From Candidatus Woesearchaeota archaeon (GTDB taxonomy: Archaea > Nanobdellota > Nanobdellia > Woesearchaeales > UBA10200): a stretch of 8,559 nucleotides of DNA. The stretch is from contig JACPBN010000013.1 in assembly GCA_016180275.1 (NCBI GenBank), positions 1,864-10,422 on the forward strand, read 5' to 3'. The position numbers and the translations under genes are program-made. Position 1 is the first letter of the stretch; each line of letters starts with the position of its first letter. Under the pieces are notes generated by a model. That model was not told where the DNA came from and searched no databases. It saw nothing but the letters and a program-made list of their open reading frames with translations. Below, in pieces: positions 6,871 through 8,559 of this stretch.

Positions 6871-6887
6871 TATTGGCTTATCTAGAC
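6871..6887 (+). other. tRNA intron 2 (canonical position 37/38), 17 nt, relaxed BHB
   Basis: Removing 6871-6887 joins CTGTTA to A-CCGCA and yields the Asn anticodon loop CTGTTAA. The BHB is weak: C32-G6885, U33-A6884 and G34-U6883 pair but U35 faces C6882, and the intron side has only two obvious pairs. The boundaries rest mainly on the tRNA structure (A37, A38 and the perfect stem). At 17 nt it is a very short archaeal tRNA intron. Confidence 0.85.
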
Positions 6888-6893
6888 ACCGCA

Positions 6894-6925
6894 AGTGCAG
6901 TCAGCTTTTGTTGCTGTGCCGTTAG
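6894..6925 (+). other. tRNA intron 3 (position 43/44), 32 nt, near-canonical BHB
   Basis: The best fit has bulges CAA (6892-6894) and AGA (6924-6926). The central helix is A6888-U6923, G6891-C6920 and C6890-G6921 with one C-U mismatch. A 7-bp intron helix (6895-6901 with 6913-6919, three G-U pairs) closes an 11-nt loop. Because AG occurs at both ends (6894-6895 and 6926-6927), boundaries shifted by one or two bases give the same mature tRNA; the BHB fit favours 43/44. Confidence 0.85.
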
Positions 6926-6941
6926 AGGTCGCCAGTTCGAG

Positions 6942-6974
6942 AAAGATTAACTTTCAATTGTTGATCTTCGATCG
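6942..6974 (+). other. tRNA intron 4 (T-loop position 59/60), 33 nt, near-canonical BHB
   Basis: A 9-bp intron helix AAGATTAAC/GTTGATCTT (6943-6951 with 6960-6968) has an 8-nt loop. Bulges are AGA (6941-6943, whose last A may also pair) and CGT (6973-6975). The central helix TTCG (6937-6940) against CGAT (6969-6972) has three pairs and one U-U mismatch, and the T stem provides the outer helix. Splicing restores loop TTCGAGT. The stop codon of the antisense LAGLIDADG gene (6947-6949) lies inside this intron. Confidence 0.88.
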
Positions 6975-8053
6975 TCTGGCCCGGGGCGTATCTTTATTTT
7001 ATCTTCTTTTCTCTTTTTACTTATTTTTTCAGTTTCTTCTAAATCTAATCTGCCATCTAATACTGCTAGTCTCTCTTCTGTATGCGTATATGGGATATAT
7101 TTTTTGAATTCTTGCCACAATAAATATTTTGATATATGTTTTTCATTATGAAGTTTCCACTCTTCAAGTATCTTTAATGAACCTTCATTTCTAATATCAA
7201 TTACACCAAAATTATTTGCAAATCTGCAAAGATGTTCTATGTTAAATCTTGTTAATAACTCATCCATTTGCTCGATAATTCTAATACTTGTTAAAGTACC
7301 AGTTATTCTCATGCAACGAGCTAAACTAAAGTCTGTATCTAAAATACCAACAATACACCTTTTTGCAAAGTCATCATCCTCAAAAATAACTTTAGGGATG
7401 CATATATCGATTTTTGAGCCTATCGGCAACCCTAGAATTTTAGTTTTATAAAAGAAAATCATCTTTGACTTGAAATTTAACTGACTAGAGTTCTTTCTTT
7501 CATTAATCACTTTAAAGCCTTCATAATTATACAATCTTTTCATCAATGGCCTTATGAACTGCTCGTGATAAAGTGTTTCATCAATAAGGTTTCCATCTAT
7601 CCTATACCTATAAGATGTAAAAGAGTTTTTGTCAGTAGATGCATGTAGATTTCCATTTCCAATATGGATTCCAGTTTCTTCCGCAAGCTCTTCACTCATC
7701 TCTTCAGGCAATTTAGTGTTATTTCTGATGTCCTGCCAACTAGGGATTATTTCTGGATAATTATTCCTAAAATGGATAAATTTCTCTCGTAATTGCAATG
7801 CAGAGTCAAATTTTTGCCTGATAACACTTTCACTTTTGTATCCTGCGATCCATGCAGTTATATCGCTGTGAATGTTGCCAAATGATTCAAACTGCAGCCT
7901 AGCAGCTTCAATTAGTCTTTTCTTATCATCTCTTATCTTTCTAATTCTAGTTATATCTTCTTGACTAAGATTATAATGCTTAACTAATAGATTAGTCTTC
8001 TCTTGAATGGGTAATTTTCTCCATATTTTTGTGAATTTTTTCATCGTCATCAC
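6947..8053 (-). CDS. LAGLIDADG homing-endonuclease-like protein, free-standing
   Basis: A 368-aa single-chain protein with two LAGLIDADG-type motifs: LAEETGIHIGNGNL at about residues 123-136 and CIVGILDTDFSL at 233-244. Each would supply a dimer-interface helix and one metal-binding acid. In motif 1 the usual GDG is GNG (N133), so one catalytic acid appears lost. Motif 2 keeps D241 but has F for the usual following G. Residues 1-110 are a helical, charged N-terminal region (possible DNA-binding). The C-terminal 35 residues are Lys/Arg-rich and read antisense through the tRNA terminator, last exon and last intron. It is not inside an intron on the coding strand. Start: GTG 8053 is listed, but ATG 8050 and ATG 8044 are in frame; AGGATGTGAT (8058-8049) resembles a ribosome binding site best spaced for ATG 8044. 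It may be a degenerate homing enzyme or a domesticated DNA-binding protein. Confidence 0.78.
   Translation of the reverse strand: MMTMKKFTKIWRKLPIQEKTNLLVKHYNLSQEDITRIRKIRDDKKRLIEAARLQFESFGNIHSDITAWIAGYKSESVIRQKFDSALQLREKFIHFRNNYPEIIPSWQDIRNNTKLPEEMSEELAEETGIHIGNGNLHASTDKNSFTSYRYRIDGNLIDETLYHEQFIRPLMKRLYNYEGFKVINERKNSSQLNFKSKMIFFYKTKILGLPIGSKIDICIPKVIFEDDDFAKRCIVGILDTDFSLARCMRITGTLTSIRIIEQMDELLTRFNIEHLCRFANNFGVIDIRNEGSLKILEEWKLHNEKHISKYLLWQEFKKYIPYTHTEERLAVLDGRLDLEETEKISKKRKEDKIKIRPGPDDRRSTIES
6989..7030 (+). terminator. T-rich terminator of the tRNA gene
   Basis: The 40 nt after the discriminator base are mostly T, with runs of 5 and 6 T at 7014-7018 and 7024-7029. This is the usual archaeal tRNA terminator type. 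The same bases, read on the other strand, encode the lysine-rich C-terminal tail of the LAGLIDADG protein. Confidence 0.6.
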
Positions 8054-8202
8054 ATCCTAAGTTTGCAAATTTAATCCAAATTTAGAGTATGGAAAAAGAG
8101 GACCCTGGCAAATACTTCATAAAAGGGTTTCTCGTCGAGAGAAAGGCTTGATTTAGAAGTTTTGTATGTTCGCTTTTTCTTAAAATAGAGAAGATAAGCT
8201 TG

Positions 8203-8210
8203 TTTATATA
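8203..8210 (+). promoter_or_regulatory. TATA box, target uncertain
   Basis: TTTATATACC matches the TATA boxes at 272-279 and 4196-4203. It should start transcription near 8230-8237, where ATGAGAATG (8237-8245) begins a 30-codon frame. On the minus strand the same bases read GGTATATAAA and could serve the LAGLIDADG gene, though about 150 nt from its start. Confidence 0.45.
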
Positions 8211-8236
8211 CCTTGCCTGTGTTTGTCCAGTGCCTC

Positions 8237-8329
8237 ATGAGAATGTCCAGTGGGCGTTTAACTTATCCCTGTTGTATTTATTTTTTTGACAACCTAATTC
8301 TAACTTCCCCCTACCGCAAATTATATTAA
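8237..8329 (+). CDS. Possible leaderless 30-aa ORF, unknown
   Basis: The ATG at 8237 lies 26 nt after a consensus TATA box, the same geometry as the two leaderless genes in this window. A second in-frame ATG is at 8243. The product (MRMSSGRLTYPCC...) has two adjacent cysteines and no recognisable domain. It may be non-coding, with the promoter driving a small RNA instead. Support is positional only. Confidence 0.2.
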   Translation: MRMSSGRLTYPCCIYFFDNLILTSPYRKLY

Positions 8330-8559
8330 CCTCTTGCGTTTATTATCATCATGCTAAAAGAGGTAACTCATAAATCTAATCTAAAGAATAAATCTTTGCT
8401 TGAACTATACTTATTTTCCTAAATTTTGTTAATCTTGAATCCCTATATTTTGGTCGTATGTGCATAGTAAGATTTACGAAGCAGCTGCCGCCGTTGGCAC
8501 TCTCTCGTTTGGTAGAAAAGTTGCTCCTCCTCTACTCATAGTTGCTAGCTACAGTAGTA

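Larger units (their letters stand above)
6814..6988 (+). tRNA. tRNA-Asn(GUU) interrupted by four introns
   Basis: Five exons (6814-6843, 6864-6870, 6888-6893, 6926-6941, 6975-6988) join into a 73-nt cloverleaf. Acceptor stem GCCCTGG/CCGGGGC; U8 and A9; D stem GCTT/GAGC with loop AGCCGGTA; G26. Anticodon stem TGCGG/CCGCA is fully paired, with loop CTGTTAA and anticodon GUU. Variable loop AGGTC; T stem GCCAG/CTGGC is fully paired, with loop TTCGAGT; discriminator G, as in other archaeal tRNA-Asn. Tertiary pairs U8-A14, G15-C48 and G19-C56 are all possible. CCA is not encoded. Introns of 20, 17, 32 and 33 nt sit at 30/31, 37/38, 43/44 and 59/60. A consensus TATA box lies 23 nt upstream and a T-rich stretch follows. 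Only assembly of all five exons gives a consistent structure, so the call is strong although no splicing data are available. The last exon and part of the last intron are overlapped on the minus strand by the LAGLIDADG gene. Confidence 0.95.
8054..8559. other. Region without a confident gene
   Basis: About 500 bp of mostly low-complexity AT-rich sequence. Visible: a small hairpin TTTCTC(8128-8133)/GAGAAA(8139-8144); a consensus TATA box at 8203-8210; the direct repeat TGTCCAGTG at 8224-8232 and 8244-8252; and several ORFs of under 31 codons (8237-8329, 8351-8422, 8458-8541) with no recognisable domain. The last 100 bp are less AT-rich and may belong to a feature continuing beyond the window. 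No tRNA-like fold was found. Confidence 0.5.

Noticed and set aside
6870..6888. Alternative splice boundaries for intron 2
   Set aside because: Shifting by one base puts C at position 37 or breaks the first stem pair; only 6871-6887 gives the A37-A38 loop expected for tRNA-Asn.
6897..6919. Alternative hairpin GCA/TGC plus CAGC/GCTG within intron 3
   Set aside because: It folds well but cannot be joined to a central helix and bulges at boundaries that give a valid tRNA; the 6895-6901/6913-6919 pairing fits a BHB.
6895..7107. 70-codon plus-strand ORF
   Set aside because: It starts inside tRNA intron 3 and runs through the tRNA 3' end and its T-rich terminator; the tRNA and the antisense LAGLIDADG gene explain this stretch.
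8351..8541. Two small plus-strand ORFs (8351-8422 and 8458-8541)
   Set aside because: They are 23 and 27 codons long, with no ribosome binding site, no well-placed TATA box and no recognisable motif.

Overview
This AT-rich window looks archaeal. It carries an archaeal-type FtsZ, a SlyD-like FKBP with an archaeal C-terminal extension, TTTATATA-type TATA boxes about 25 nt upstream of start sites, GGTG/GGTGAT-type ribosome binding sites beside apparently leaderless genes, and a tRNA interrupted by bulge-helix-bulge introns. The compact, AT-rich style and the heavily interrupted tRNA suggest a DPANN-like lineage, but that placement is inference; no rRNA or other phylogenetic marker is present.

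Layout. 1-301: AT-rich region ending in a promoter with an 18-bp palindrome touching the TATA box. 302-1635: a two-gene AbiE-type (type IV) toxin-antitoxin operon with a 4-nt overlap, apparently autoregulated. 1636-2033: no gene, but a 242-nt imperfect inverted repeat of unknown nature. 2034-2708: FKBP/SlyD-like peptidyl-prolyl isomerase. 2854-4110: FtsZ. 4227-6227: DUF255/YyaL-type thioredoxin-fold protein. 6297-6752: dCMP deaminase. 6814-6988: a tRNA-Asn(GUU) split into five exons by four introns. 6947-8053, minus strand: LAGLIDADG endonuclease-like gene whose 3' end runs antisense into the tRNA. 8054-8559: mostly non-coding, with one strong TATA box and a possible tiny leaderless ORF.

The most notable element is the tRNA. 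Removing 20, 17, 32 and 33 nt at positions 30/31, 37/38, 43/44 and 59/60 leaves a perfect 73-nt cloverleaf with anticodon GUU, discriminator G and all tertiary-contact bases. The four introns make up 102 of 175 nt. A homology or covariance search without multi-intron support would probably miss it, especially as the convergent LAGLIDADG gene overlaps the last exon and last intron.

The middle block (FKBP, FtsZ, DUF255, dCMP deaminase) is ordinary housekeeping: each gene has its own promoter and they do not form one operon. The accessory elements (AbiE module, inverted repeat, LAGLIDADG gene) lie on either side of this block.
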